Assembly (NCBI RefSeq): GCF_030540875.1
Contig: NZ_JAUOEM010000002.1
Location: 152,826 to 216,825 of the forward strand
DNA: 64,000 nt
DNA from: Flavivirga amylovorans
Lineage (GTDB): Bacteria > Bacteroidota > Bacteroidia > Flavobacteriales > Flavobacteriaceae
Reading direction: 5' to 3'
The first letter of the stretch is position 1. Each line of letters begins with the position of its first letter. The notes below the pieces were generated by a model. That model had not been told where the DNA came from. It made no database searches and worked only from the letters and a program-made list of their open reading frames with translations. Both the position numbers and the translations under genes were made by a program. Positions 8,949 to 18,796 of the stretch are shown here, one piece after another.

Positions 8949-10550
8949 TCAAGAATCCTGAAAGTTCTTTATATCTTTAAACAAGTGCCTAGATTTCATT
9001 TTTAATATGGCAGTTGCACATAATATTCCCGAAAGCATAGCTCCAGAAACACCAACCAACGTAATGTCTTGCCCGACCAATTTCAACCCTTTTATTTTAG
9101 TTTTTGGTCTTAAAAAAGGGAGTTTAAATCTTTCAGGGGTATGCTCTAAACCATATATTTCACCATGTTTATAGTTTGAAAAATGCTTCGTAGAAAGCGG
9201 TGTGGAAACTTCGGTTTCTATAACATGACCTTTAAGTTGTGGAAATAGATGATAAAGTCTATTAAGCATGGTAGTCTCAAAATCCGCTTTTAGTTTTTTA
9301 TAAGCTAATTCTCGTTTCATCCAGGGCTGATTTTCATATTCAGAAAACCAATTATAATGACCTACAGACATCGCTTGAATGGTTGATTTTTGGTCATTAT
9401 TAATATCCCATTCGGGGTCTTTTGCAGAAGGAAATGAAATATATGCAAAATTATTTGGGGCTTCTGAAAGTGTTGTCTTTTCAATTAATTCATCCGTATT
9501 TTCATGTGCATAATACCAAACATTGTGCTTGGGTAAATTTAAATCTGCACTAGATTTATTTAACCCAATGTATAAACACATATGACCAGTTGCAGGTTTT
9601 ACATCTTTTATGTTAAATTTACAATGGTGTTTTGCCTTTTCAGAAAGTAACTGATTGAACGTATTATTTACGCCTACATTGCTAATAACACTAGTGCAAT
9701 TTATAACCGTATTGTCCACTTTTATTCCAGTTACTTTGTTATTTTTTGTTATAATTTCTTGTACATCGGCATTAATAAAAACCTTGCCTCCAAGCTTATT
9801 TAAGACATCTATAGTTTTATAGCTAATTTGGTCAGCACCACCTATTGGATAATAACCACCTTCCATAAAATGAGAAATAACCATAGCATGTGCTCCAAAA
9901 CTACTGTATTTAGGTGAAAGCCCGTAATTACCACATTGGCCACAGAGTACAGCAATTAATAATTTGTTGCTTGTAAGTTCATGTAAGACATTACTTGTGG
10001 TTTTTTGAGAATACTGTGCGTAGCGTTTTCTAATAATCCACCCTAAAGATTTACTTAACCAAGGTTCAAATACTTTTTCAAAAAAGAATAGTGCGCCACG
10101 CTTGTTCGCTTTTTCTATTAGAGATAGGTAGTTGTCAATGGCTTGTTCATCTTCAGGGAAATATTCAATAAGCTGCTTTCTGAAGTTTTCTTTACCAGCT
10201 CTAAATTCGTATTTTTTATCTCCAACATATACCACGTCATATATGTCTCCCATAAACTCCCATTTAAGTTGTCTATCAGTAATAAAATTGAACATCCCAA
10301 GAAGGGATTCTTTTTTATCCAAATTACCAACATAATGAACACCAACATCCCACTGAAACCCTTGTTTTCTTTTAAAACTATGTGTAAAACCACCAGGAAC
10401 ATAGTGTCGTTCCAATACAGCAACTTTCTTACCTGCTTTAGCTAACCAAGTAGCGGTGGTTAACCCACCAATGCCTGAACCTATAACAATATGATCGTAA
10501 TTAGAAAAATCAATATTTGTAGAAAATGGCTCATAATTTTTTTCAGTCAT
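8949..10550 (-). CDS. Phytoene desaturase/retinol saturase-like FAD oxidoreductase
   Basis: This 533-residue flavoprotein has the Rossmann dinucleotide motif HIVIGSGIGGLTTATWLAKAGKKV (glycines at about 24-29), followed by LERHYVPGGFTHSF. The C-terminal FAD-binding segment is LVGQDITLVGVSGAMLSGIL. The domain pattern is that of carotenoid desaturase and retinol 13,14-reductase relatives, which add or remove hydrogens on conjugated polyenes. It is the last gene of the pigment operon, 18 bases after the ligase gene, and is paralogous to the gene at 13563-15107. A role in adjusting the aryl polyene chain or in aromatising the resorcinol precursor is inference. Confidence 0.82.
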   Translation of the reverse strand: MTEKNYEPFSTNIDFSNYDHIVIGSGIGGLTTATWLAKAGKKVAVLERHYVPGGFTHSFKRKQGFQWDVGVHYVGNLDKKESLLGMFNFITDRQLKWEFMGDIYDVVYVGDKKYEFRAGKENFRKQLIEYFPEDEQAIDNYLSLIEKANKRGALFFFEKVFEPWLSKSLGWIIRKRYAQYSQKTTSNVLHELTSNKLLIAVLCGQCGNYGLSPKYSSFGAHAMVISHFMEGGYYPIGGADQISYKTIDVLNKLGGKVFINADVQEIITKNNKVTGIKVDNTVINCTSVISNVGVNNTFNQLLSEKAKHHCKFNIKDVKPATGHMCLYIGLNKSSADLNLPKHNVWYYAHENTDELIEKTTLSEAPNNFAYISFPSAKDPEWDINNDQKSTIQAMSVGHYNWFSEYENQPWMKRELAYKKLKADFETTMLNRLYHLFPQLKGHVIETEVSTPLSTKHFSNYKHGEIYGLEHTPERFKLPFLRPKTKIKGLKLVGQDITLVGVSGAMLSGILCATAILKMKSRHLFKDIKNFQDS

Positions 10551-10568
10551 AGAAAGTTTGTTAGTACG

Positions 10569-11858
10569 CTATTTCCTTTTATCAATAACCATCATAGGTT
10601 TTCTACTCAATTTTGGAAACTGGAGTTTTTGAATCACGCTTTTATCATGAAATTCTATTTTTGGGAGTACTCTTAATTTGGCTCTAAAGTGATCTTTAAT
10701 CTCTTGTAATAGAGTGTCTGTTGGTTGAGGTGCTGATATTTTTAAAAGAATTTCATCGGTTCCTATATCGTTTTGATAAATTTCAATAATATAAGTGTCT
10801 ATATTATTAAAGTGATTTAGAACATTATGCATTGCCGGTGGATATAAAGTGGTACCTTTATACTTAATCATTTGTTTTTTCCTTCCAAGAACAGGACTTA
10901 GTCTAACCGTATTTCTACCGCACGAACATGCATCTGAATGAGCTTTTACCACATCCCCAGTTTTAAATCGTAATAACGGCATGGCTTCTACACCTAGAGA
11001 CGTAATGGTTAACTCTCCGGTTTCCCCTTCTTGTACGGGTTTGTCCTCATCATTTAATATTTCTATGATGATTAGTTCTGGGTGATGATGGCCGCCTTGT
11101 TGTTGTTCGCATTCCGTAAATGCAGTATTCATTTCTGTGGAAGCATACGTTGAATATAATTCAATATCCCAAGTCTTTTTAATTTTTGTAGCTAGCAGGT
11201 TTAATGAGAAATCTTCATTTCTTAATGATTCACCTATGCAAATAGCGCCTTTTATTCCTGAAGCATTAACATCTATATTATTTTGTTGGGCATACTCAAT
11301 GAGTTTTAACAGAAATGAAGGCACAACAATAATATAAGTTGGTTTAAATTTTAATATGGAATCCCATTGTAATTCTGGAATCCCATTACCAACACGAATA
11401 ATACCAGCTCCAAGTTCGCGCGCTCCTAAAAAATAGGCTAATCCAGCCATGAATCTTCTATCTATGGTAGTCATAAGCTGAATAATGTCATCCTCATTTA
11501 TACCTGCACAGGCAAAAGAAATGGCTTCGTTATAAGCTAAACGTTTTAAATCGTTATCGGTTAAAGCAAATGTTACAGGTTCTCCTAATGTTCCGGAGGT
11601 CGTTACATAATCAATAATTTCTTTTTTAGGGACACAAATAAAATCGTTGTTGTACTGCTGTAAGTCGTCCTTAGATGTTGTTGGTATAGTAGTTAAGTCC
11701 TCAAGTGTATTAATATCATTGATATTAATATTATGTTTATTAAACATGCGCTTGTAGAAAACAGAGTGCTTGTTTAAATAGGTTAAAAGAAGTTTTAACT
11801 GATCTTCTTGAAAGCTTTTTATTTCTGATGTTGGGGCTTTTTCTATCTTAGGAATCAT
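10569..11858 (-). CDS. AMP-forming aryl-acid ligase (phenylacetate-CoA ligase-like)
   Basis: This 429-residue adenylate-forming enzyme resembles PaaK-type ligases. It has the P-loop YVTTSGTLGEP (about 84-94), the A5-like segment YSTYASTEMN, GETGELTITSLGVEAMPLLRFKTGD (near 275-300), and a Cys-containing ACSCGR turn seen in PaaK relatives. The likely job is to activate 4-coumarate, made by the tyrosine ammonia-lyase in this operon, as an adenylate and load it on a carrier protein as the polyene starter. It overlaps the next upstream gene by 4 bases, indicating translational coupling. The substrate is inferred from context. Confidence 0.85.
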   Translation of the reverse strand: MIPKIEKAPTSEIKSFQEDQLKLLLTYLNKHSVFYKRMFNKHNININDINTLEDLTTIPTTSKDDLQQYNNDFICVPKKEIIDYVTTSGTLGEPVTFALTDNDLKRLAYNEAISFACAGINEDDIIQLMTTIDRRFMAGLAYFLGARELGAGIIRVGNGIPELQWDSILKFKPTYIIVVPSFLLKLIEYAQQNNIDVNASGIKGAICIGESLRNEDFSLNLLATKIKKTWDIELYSTYASTEMNTAFTECEQQQGGHHHPELIIIEILNDEDKPVQEGETGELTITSLGVEAMPLLRFKTGDVVKAHSDACSCGRNTVRLSPVLGRKKQMIKYKGTTLYPPAMHNVLNHFNNIDTYIIEIYQNDIGTDEILLKISAPQPTDTLLQEIKDHFRAKLRVLPKIEFHDKSVIQKLQFPKLSRKPMMVIDKRK

Positions 11859-13528
11859 AGATTCAATTTCCTTTTTAGTTTTGTAATATACAAATCAATT
11901 TCACGTTGATCTGGCACCGTAGTGATTTCTTTAGTGTTCGCTTTTTCAAAAGCATGTAATGCAGCGGTAAAATACCCTCTTTTATAATAGTATTTCCCTA
12001 CTAAATAATAACCTTCCCAATATTCGGGATTTGTTGTTTGTATTTCTGAAATAATCGATGGATCTACATGCTCATCATTTTTTATTGAAGATTGAATTTG
12101 AGTACTTAGCTTTCTGTAAGATTCATAGTTTTTATAGGCATCAGAAAATTGAAAAGGATCTTTTTCTATGGTTAATTGCGTATTGGAAAGTCCCTTTTTT
12201 GCTGGATTTTTAAACACATCATTTAAGTTGTAAGCGGCGAATTCACCTAATTGATACGGGTTTGATGATACCCAAACCAACCGTTGCTCTGGTTTAAAAA
12301 CGATAGCATGATGTGCTAATAATTGGTTAAGTGCTTTTTCATTACCATAACCAATACTTTTGTTTTGCAAACCTTCTTTATTTCGTAATATATCTACAGC
12401 AATTTGAGGTGTTATTTTAGGTTGTTGATTCAAAAGTTCTTCCATTCGCTGGTAACGATATTGTGAATGACTTTCGGTTTTATGTTTTATGTTTTTTTTA
12501 TCATCTGCATAAGCTTTACTTTGAAAATGATTCGAGCAGATTAATTGATTGGAATTAGCAACCTCATATACTCCAAAATTTTCTGGAGAAACTTCTATGG
12601 TAATTGCTTTTTTATCTTTAGCACTGCCAATTAATATAGATTCGGATACAAATACCTGGCGTTTCTTTGCAATAGCAATTGCTTCATCAATAGTAGAGGC
12701 ATACTGGAGTATTTCCCTATTTAAAATAGAAATAGGTGTTTTAGCGATTAAAGGTATTTTAGACTTTCCGGCATTTATAGTAACTGTAATACCATGCTCA
12801 TTCATTCCCGAAACAACACCAATCATCCCCCCCCAGGTTACAGACATAAATTTGTGTCCATCTGTTGGATTTACAAATGCAATTATTTTTTCTTTTGCGA
12901 AATCATCACCAGCATAGAAGTCAAAATTTCTACCTATTATTAAGCTCCCGTCATCTGTTTTTTCTCCCCAAGCAGCAAATGAAGAGCAACCAACTAAAGC
13001 CAAATCTTGTAGTGCATGTCCAATATCATGAGCGCCATGTAAGTATAGAACTCTTAAATAAGGGTTGGCGATGTGGTCATAACCTAATGAAGCATATTTA
13101 GAAAGTCCGTATATCTCGGTTTTATATTCCTCGGGAATATGTATATACATCTTTCTATTAAACCAAGCTAAAAATTTACGTAATAGTGCTTGTTTTGTTT
13201 TTGAAGGTACAAAATCATTAATCTTAGATAAGAAAACCTGTTCTTGATTATGAAATAACTCTTGTGTTAAGTTTCCAATAATTAAACCTCTTTCATACGG
13301 ATCACCTTCTACATAAAGTTCCCATAAGCCTTGTTTGTTTTTCGTAAGAAAGTTGTCGTGTAAAACATACGTGGAGTCCGAAACCTTAACTCTTTCAGGG
13401 ATAGATGAATTGTATTTACTAACATCTGGAACATCATTAAGAGATTTTGAGATACCACACGATGATACTAAAAATAGAAGCATAAAAAAGCAAAACCACT
13501 TTACTATTTTCATCTTCTTTAAATACAT
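11855..13528 (-). CDS. Lipoprotein of the C45/acyl-transferase (Ntn hydrolase) family
   Basis: This 557-residue protein starts with a lipoprotein signal (FLVSSC, Cys24), so it is membrane-anchored outside the cytoplasm. Residues 66-400 match the penicillin acyltransferase/C45 Ntn-hydrolase pattern: YVEGDPYERGLIIGNL, the candidate nucleophile Cys181 in LVGCSSFAAWG, and GRNFDFYAG shortly after. The C-terminal 60 residues look like a TPR pair (YYLVGKYYYKRGYFTAALHAFEKAN). Family members cleave or form amide bonds. In this pigment cluster it could act on the acyl product or an envelope acyl donor, but that is inference. An alternative start is ATG at 13513. Confidence 0.78.
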   Translation of the reverse strand: MYLKKMKIVKWFCFFMLLFLVSSCGISKSLNDVPDVSKYNSSIPERVKVSDSTYVLHDNFLTKNKQGLWELYVEGDPYERGLIIGNLTQELFHNQEQVFLSKINDFVPSKTKQALLRKFLAWFNRKMYIHIPEEYKTEIYGLSKYASLGYDHIANPYLRVLYLHGAHDIGHALQDLALVGCSSFAAWGEKTDDGSLIIGRNFDFYAGDDFAKEKIIAFVNPTDGHKFMSVTWGGMIGVVSGMNEHGITVTINAGKSKIPLIAKTPISILNREILQYASTIDEAIAIAKKRQVFVSESILIGSAKDKKAITIEVSPENFGVYEVANSNQLICSNHFQSKAYADDKKNIKHKTESHSQYRYQRMEELLNQQPKITPQIAVDILRNKEGLQNKSIGYGNEKALNQLLAHHAIVFKPEQRLVWVSSNPYQLGEFAAYNLNDVFKNPAKKGLSNTQLTIEKDPFQFSDAYKNYESYRKLSTQIQSSIKNDEHVDPSIISEIQTTNPEYWEGYYLVGKYYYKRGYFTAALHAFEKANTKEITTVPDQREIDLYITKLKRKLNL

Positions 13529-13562
13529 ATAATTGAAGTTATTTTAAGGGGTTCATTGCACA

Positions 13563-15107
13563 TTATTTTTGGCTTATTTCCTGTTCGTTATTGGCTTTTA
13601 ATATTTTATCTAATAAATAGTCTTTACCTAAAATTTCGGAGCATGTTGTAACAGCACTTATTGTAACACCCAGAATACCGTGCATATTTAGACTTTGTCC
13701 CGTAAATAGTAAGTTTTTAACTTTTGTTCTTGGCGATAAAAAAGATTGCATGGGTCTATTAATATCTTTAACATAACCATACATAGAACCTCTATTGCTG
13801 CCTATATAATCTCTATAAGACAATGGAGTAGATGTGTACATTTCTTGAATGCAATCTCTAATATTTGGAAATTTAAGCTCTAATTCTTTTATCAGTTTTT
13901 CAGCTTTTTCTTCTTTAAACTGTTCATAGGTTTGGCCTCTTTCATTTTTATGGGCAACCGTGTTAAATGTATCTACCCAAGGTTTAAGTTCATCATAATG
14001 CATGTAGGTCATTACCGTTATATTATCGCCATAATCATCCATATTTTTCTTAACTGACATGGACATCATGTATCCTTCTGGCCAACTTTCCTGTGTGTAT
14101 TTATGAACATCCCAAACATTATCGGGGTTTTTAAAATGATAGAAGTTTTTATTTTCGTATTTAAATGAATTTGGTTTTAAAACAATGTATAAACTAAATG
14201 CAGCAATGGTGCTTTCAATTTTATCAACTCTATTGGTGTAGGACTTTCTAAATTTATCTTCGCCAACAAGCTTTAAAGTGAGTTTAGGTTCAATATTAGA
14301 GATAAACAAATCCCCTTTTATTTCTTTTCCGTTCGAGCAAATGGCTGAAGTGATTTTACCAACATCAAAACCAAATTTAACAACGTCATGATGCTTATAA
14401 GTTTCTCCACCATGCGCTTTTAATCTTTTAATTAATGCTTTAGTTATTTGGCTGCCTCCATTGATGCATCTATAGGCACTTTCTATATACGAATTTATTG
14501 TTAAAGCATGAACATAAAATGGTGTACGTTCACCATCACCAGCATATAAAAAGTTTGTTCCTGCAAGAACCGCTTGCAATTTTTTATTATTAGTAAGTGA
14601 ATTGATAAATCCTTTTGCCTGAAGCTGAAAAATGGCTGTATTATCATAGTATGGCTTGCCTTGTTTCATGTTATACAACGGAAAACTATCACAGGTTTCC
14701 TTTAACTTGTTACAATAAGCTACTATGGCAGATTCTTCTTCGGGAAACTGTTCTACTAAAACTTTAATGAATTTTTTGTAACCTTGAGCATGCTTATATT
14801 CGATAGGGTCATTATCGAAAGTAACAATGTCAAACCCATTTTCATCTAGCTTTTTAAGGGATAAATCATCTATAATATCAATATATTTAAAGTATTGATA
14901 CAGGTTTTGCCCTTTGCTTAGTCCACCAATATAATGTACTCCAGTATCAAATATGGTTTTGTTTCTCACAAAAGTTTGCAAATTACCACCATATTGATTG
15001 TTTTTTTCAAGTACACAAACACTATAACCTTCTTTTGCTAAAATGATTGCAGACGCCAAACCTCCTAATCCACTTCCAACTATTACAATATCATAGTGTG
15101 CTTTCAT
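13563..15107 (-). CDS. Second phytoene desaturase/retinol saturase-like FAD oxidoreductase
   Basis: This 514-residue flavoprotein has the N-terminal motif YDIVIVGSGLGGLASAIILAKEGYSV (glycines near 11-16), LEKNNQYGGNLQTFV, and a C-terminal segment LLFTGQSLNMHGILGVTISAV. It is a paralogue of the gene at 8949-10550. Two such enzymes in one pigment operon suggest two distinct redox steps on conjugated or cyclohexanedione intermediates. It begins 8 bases after the MMPL-acyltransferase gene. The family call is firm; the individual reaction is not known from sequence. Confidence 0.82.
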   Translation of the reverse strand: MKAHYDIVIVGSGLGGLASAIILAKEGYSVCVLEKNNQYGGNLQTFVRNKTIFDTGVHYIGGLSKGQNLYQYFKYIDIIDDLSLKKLDENGFDIVTFDNDPIEYKHAQGYKKFIKVLVEQFPEEESAIVAYCNKLKETCDSFPLYNMKQGKPYYDNTAIFQLQAKGFINSLTNNKKLQAVLAGTNFLYAGDGERTPFYVHALTINSYIESAYRCINGGSQITKALIKRLKAHGGETYKHHDVVKFGFDVGKITSAICSNGKEIKGDLFISNIEPKLTLKLVGEDKFRKSYTNRVDKIESTIAAFSLYIVLKPNSFKYENKNFYHFKNPDNVWDVHKYTQESWPEGYMMSMSVKKNMDDYGDNITVMTYMHYDELKPWVDTFNTVAHKNERGQTYEQFKEEKAEKLIKELELKFPNIRDCIQEMYTSTPLSYRDYIGSNRGSMYGYVKDINRPMQSFLSPRTKVKNLLFTGQSLNMHGILGVTISAVTTCSEILGKDYLLDKILKANNEQEISQK

Positions 15108-15115
15108 CTATTTTT

Positions 15116-18100
15116 TTATCGTTTAAAAATAATAAGGTTTTCATGCTCATAATACGACTTAAAACCTAAATCATTAATTGTTTCAGAATATAAATTTCGA
15201 CTTTCTTTTAATAGAATTAAAAGATTAATACGGCTATTCAAGATGCTGTTTATTTGCTCTGAAGAGATCTCGTTTGTATTGATTATTAATACGTTTGCGT
15301 GGTTCTTAAGAGCTTCATCGATAGTGTTTTCAAAATGAATACGATGATGCTTATTTGTAATAAAACTATTTTGAAGCATCATGTTAACAGCAGAATCTTC
15401 AATATAAGAAATTATTTTTCTGTCGATAGCATCTAAAGACAACAGAAAATCCAGTTGACCATAGTCTTTTGAAAGATGAAGAATCGTATCTTTTTTATCA
15501 ATCGTATTTAAAATAGCACTATAAGTCTCTTTATATGCTTTAAGGTCTTCTTTAACCGTTTTGTATAAGGCATCTCCTTTATATCTATAATCATCTAAGA
15601 CTATATCATGAAAGTAAGCATTGTGTTCAACTTCCTGTCTTAAATCATTAAATTGCTGTTTGAAATCTGTGCTTATATTTTTTGTGCGTTGTTTGTAGCT
15701 TTCCCCAAATGATTTATTTTCAATAGGAATTCTCTCTAATATTTTTACAGTAAGACTTCCATTTCTAATAAGAAAACTACCTTTTGGATTAACCTCCGAA
15801 TTACCATGAATAAGTACTGGGATAATATCTAAATTTAATTGTTCTGCTAAATAAAAAGCCCCTTTATGAAAGCGTTTCATTTTATTTGTTAAAGATCTTG
15901 TCCCTTCTGGGAAAGCCATTAACGAATACCCTTGATTAACTTTTTCCTGAAGATGAGATACCCCGTTTTCGATACCACTGGAAACAGGGTAAAATCCAGC
16001 AGCTTGGACAGCTTTACCAAAAACTGGCGAATTGTAAACCCAATCGTTCACCAAAAATATCATTTTTGGATGGAGCATCCCAACGGCTAAAATGTCTAAA
16101 AAGGAGGTGTGATTTGCAATAATTATTGCAGGTTTTTCAAACGTTTCATTACTAAGGTTTATAACGTTCTTTTTTAGAAAAGGATTCGTATATAGAACCG
16201 ATTTCATAAATTTTGAAACAGCTTTATGAAACCATTTCATCTTTGCTTTTTTGCTCCCAGGAATAATTTTGAGTAGCGTAGCACTAAACAAGGATATAAA
16301 AATCCCTCCTAATCCAAAGTATCCGAACGATAGCATGGAATGTATTAATAGTCTTAATGTTATGGGGCGTTTTGTTTTGCTACCAATAAAGAGCTTAAAT
16401 AATGATGGCTGAATTGAGAATGAAATAATTACTGCAGATAAAATCCCAATAATGGACACTAAAGAAATAGAATATAATGCGGGATGCTTAGCAAATATTA
16501 AAACACCAACTCCTAAAATAGTTGTGATAACAGATAAAATGATGGATGTTTTGTGCGTTGTAAAAGCCTTTTCTCCAGTTTTATATTCGTGAAGTAAACC
16601 ATTAGTAATAAAAATACTATAGTCTATTCCTAAACCAAAAATAAATGTGGAAATAATAATATTGAAAATATTGAATTCAATATGAAATAAGCCCATGACT
16701 CCAATGGTCAATAACCAGGTTAATGCTATGGGGATACTTGTTACTAAGGTTAATGAAAGGCTTCTGTAAAACAGTAAAAGAAGTAGTAATACAACAACCA
16801 ATGAATAAACAACTAAATTATTGAAGTCATTTTTTAGATTCCCTAAAAAAGTTTCATTCATTTGTCGTCTATCAATAACTAAGGTTTGTGGGTTGTTTTT
16901 AAAAATATCTATTAATTCTTGTGTCTTTTCATCTTGAACTTTAACTAAAGTAGTTACCGTAATAAAATGGTCTTTTGAAGTAATATAATCTTCGGTTGAA
17001 ATAGTTTTTAAAGCCTTATAATCTTCAGTTTGTAAAGGTTTAAAGGTGGTGTTTAAAAGTGTATAGAATGAATGAAATGTAGTGGGTTTAAAGCCAAAAG
17101 TATTACCGCTTTCAATAAGGTTGTTTTTAGTGCTTGTAATAGTTTCATCATTCCAAAATGTATTCCATTTTGCAATACGTTGTTTTTGTTTTTTTTCTGA
17201 ATGAATCAAAGTTCCAATAGAACTGAAATCTATAATTTGTTTTTCTTCTTTAAGTACTTGTAGTTTTTTATAAATGTTATCATTTATTTCTAGAGCATCT
17301 TTTTCAGAATTACCATAAGCCGCTAAATACACAGATTTTGATGCTATATTAGTTAATGCATCTAAGCGCATCTGAGCTCCTTTAAGATGTTGTGGTTCGT
17401 AGTTAAGCTTTGTTAAGTCCTTATTAAAAGTAACTGTATTATAGGTAAAAAAACTAACAACGAATGCCACTAAGAGCGTTATAATGAGTCCCCTTTTTTT
17501 ATGAAAATGAAAACCAGCAAGGCTGTCTATAAGGGTGTTTTTTTTAACTTTTTTTACAGAATCTTTGTAGGCGAGAGGAATAAAGAGCAAGGCAAAAACA
17601 GAAGCGCCTATAACACTTATTGCAGCAAAAATACCTAAATCCTGTAAAGCTTGCGAGTTTAAAAATAACAAACACAAAAATGCCAAAGCAGTCGTTAAGC
17701 TGCTCATTAATAGTGGTTTTGTAATCTCTTTATACAGGGCTTTTACATTGTTATTACTTCGTATATGTGTTAATATATGAAGCGAATAATCTAAAGTAAC
17801 ACCAAGTAGGACAGAGCCTATGCCCAGAGATATTGCTGAAATTTTCACACGAATCAGATAAAGCAGAGCAACTGCCAATAAGCCACCAAATAGTGTTGGG
17901 ACAAACAAGATGATCGGAATGCTTATCTTTTTATAAAAAAGAATGAGTATGATTAGTAAAATACTCATTGCAATACCAACTGTAAATTGAATATCGTGTT
18001 TTATTTGTTTGGCATTTGCAACAGCAATTAATACACCTCCAAAGTATTCGCTTTGCGCTTTGTTTTTAAATGTATTATTAAGTTGATTATTTATTTTATA

Positions 18101-18796
18101 TAAATTCTCAGCAAATTTTGCGTTTTCGGCCGTTTCGCTAGAGCCGAAAGTTGGAGTTATAAATAGCAAAACATGACTTTTATCTTTACTAATCAAAAAG
18201 CCATTATGAAAAATAAAATCATCGCCAAAACCTAGTTGTTGTAGTTTTTTTAAAGCAATAAACGACAAGCCTAAAGGATCTTTTAAAATACTCTCTTTGG
18301 CAATAAATCCGGAAGGAGACACTAAGGTCTTGTAATTGCTATTTGTTATGGCATTAATACTATCTTTTTGAATTTTGTTTTCAATGGTTGTATAATCACT
18401 TTCGTCTAAAAAAAGCGGCAGATTTTTATAAACAAAATCTAAAGTTTCAAGAATATCTTCATCTTCAACTTTTCCCTGAATTTGTTTAACATGGTTACTG
18501 GACGTTTTATTTATACTGTCCATTAATTGTGATGCATATTGTGTCATATCATCAACAGTACCATTTGGGGTTTTTGTGATATTTACAATAATTTTATCGG
18601 CAAAATTTACGGTTTTTAAAACCTTTTGTGCTTCAGAGGTTTTATCATTCGATGGAATGAGTTTCGTGATATCTTCTTCAAATTCAATTTTGGATGCTAT
18701 AAATAACAATGATACAAGCGCTAGGAGGAAAACACCAAAGCTTGATAGCTTTTTAGTAACAATTTTTTTATATATGTTGTAAAAAACACTATCCAT
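15116..18796 (-). CDS. MMPL/RND-type transporter fused to a PlsC-like acyltransferase
   Basis: This 1226-residue protein joins several parts. Residues 1-840 are an MMPL/RND lipid transporter with two sets of helices and large periplasmic loops (first helix about 18-35, second repeat near 660-840). Residues 880-1090 are a lysophosphatidate acyltransferase-like domain with NHTSFLD near residue 895 and FPEGTRS about 70 residues later. The last 130 residues (from about 1095) look like a small alpha/beta, possibly methyltransferase-like, domain without a clear SAM motif. MMPL and acyltransferase functions are normally separate genes in aryl polyene clusters. The fusion suggests acyl transfer coupled to export at the inner membrane. 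It overlaps the glycosyltransferase gene by 8 bases. Confidence 0.88.
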   Translation of the reverse strand: MDSVFYNIYKKIVTKKLSSFGVFLLALVSLLFIASKIEFEEDITKLIPSNDKTSEAQKVLKTVNFADKIIVNITKTPNGTVDDMTQYASQLMDSINKTSSNHVKQIQGKVEDEDILETLDFVYKNLPLFLDESDYTTIENKIQKDSINAITNSNYKTLVSPSGFIAKESILKDPLGLSFIALKKLQQLGFGDDFIFHNGFLISKDKSHVLLFITPTFGSSETAENAKFAENLYKINNQLNNTFKNKAQSEYFGGVLIAVANAKQIKHDIQFTVGIAMSILLIILILFYKKISIPIILFVPTLFGGLLAVALLYLIRVKISAISLGIGSVLLGVTLDYSLHILTHIRSNNNVKALYKEITKPLLMSSLTTALAFLCLLFLNSQALQDLGIFAAISVIGASVFALLFIPLAYKDSVKKVKKNTLIDSLAGFHFHKKRGLIITLLVAFVVSFFTYNTVTFNKDLTKLNYEPQHLKGAQMRLDALTNIASKSVYLAAYGNSEKDALEINDNIYKKLQVLKEEKQIIDFSSIGTLIHSEKKQKQRIAKWNTFWNDETITSTKNNLIESGNTFGFKPTTFHSFYTLLNTTFKPLQTEDYKALKTISTEDYITSKDHFITVTTLVKVQDEKTQELIDIFKNNPQTLVIDRRQMNETFLGNLKNDFNNLVVYSLVVVLLLLLLFYRSLSLTLVTSIPIALTWLLTIGVMGLFHIEFNIFNIIISTFIFGLGIDYSIFITNGLLHEYKTGEKAFTTHKTSIILSVITTILGVGVLIFAKHPALYSISLVSIIGILSAVIISFSIQPSLFKLFIGSKTKRPITLRLLIHSMLSFGYFGLGGIFISLFSATLLKIIPGSKKAKMKWFHKAVSKFMKSVLYTNPFLKKNVINLSNETFEKPAIIIANHTSFLDILAVGMLHPKMIFLVNDWVYNSPVFGKAVQAAGFYPVSSGIENGVSHLQEKVNQGYSLMAFPEGTRSLTNKMKRFHKGAFYLAEQLNLDIIPVLIHGNSEVNPKGSFLIRNGSLTVKILERIPIENKSFGESYKQRTKNISTDFKQQFNDLRQEVEHNAYFHDIVLDDYRYKGDALYKTVKEDLKAYKETYSAILNTIDKKDTILHLSKDYGQLDFLLSLDAIDRKIISYIEDSAVNMMLQNSFITNKHHRIHFENTIDEALKNHANVLIINTNEISSEQINSILNSRINLLILLKESRNLYSETINDLGFKSYYEHENLIIFKR

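Noticed and set aside
8761..8952. Minus-strand open frame between LacI-type and oxidoreductase genes
   Set aside because: It overlaps the terminator hairpin and both neighbouring stops, and shows no family features or plausible start context.
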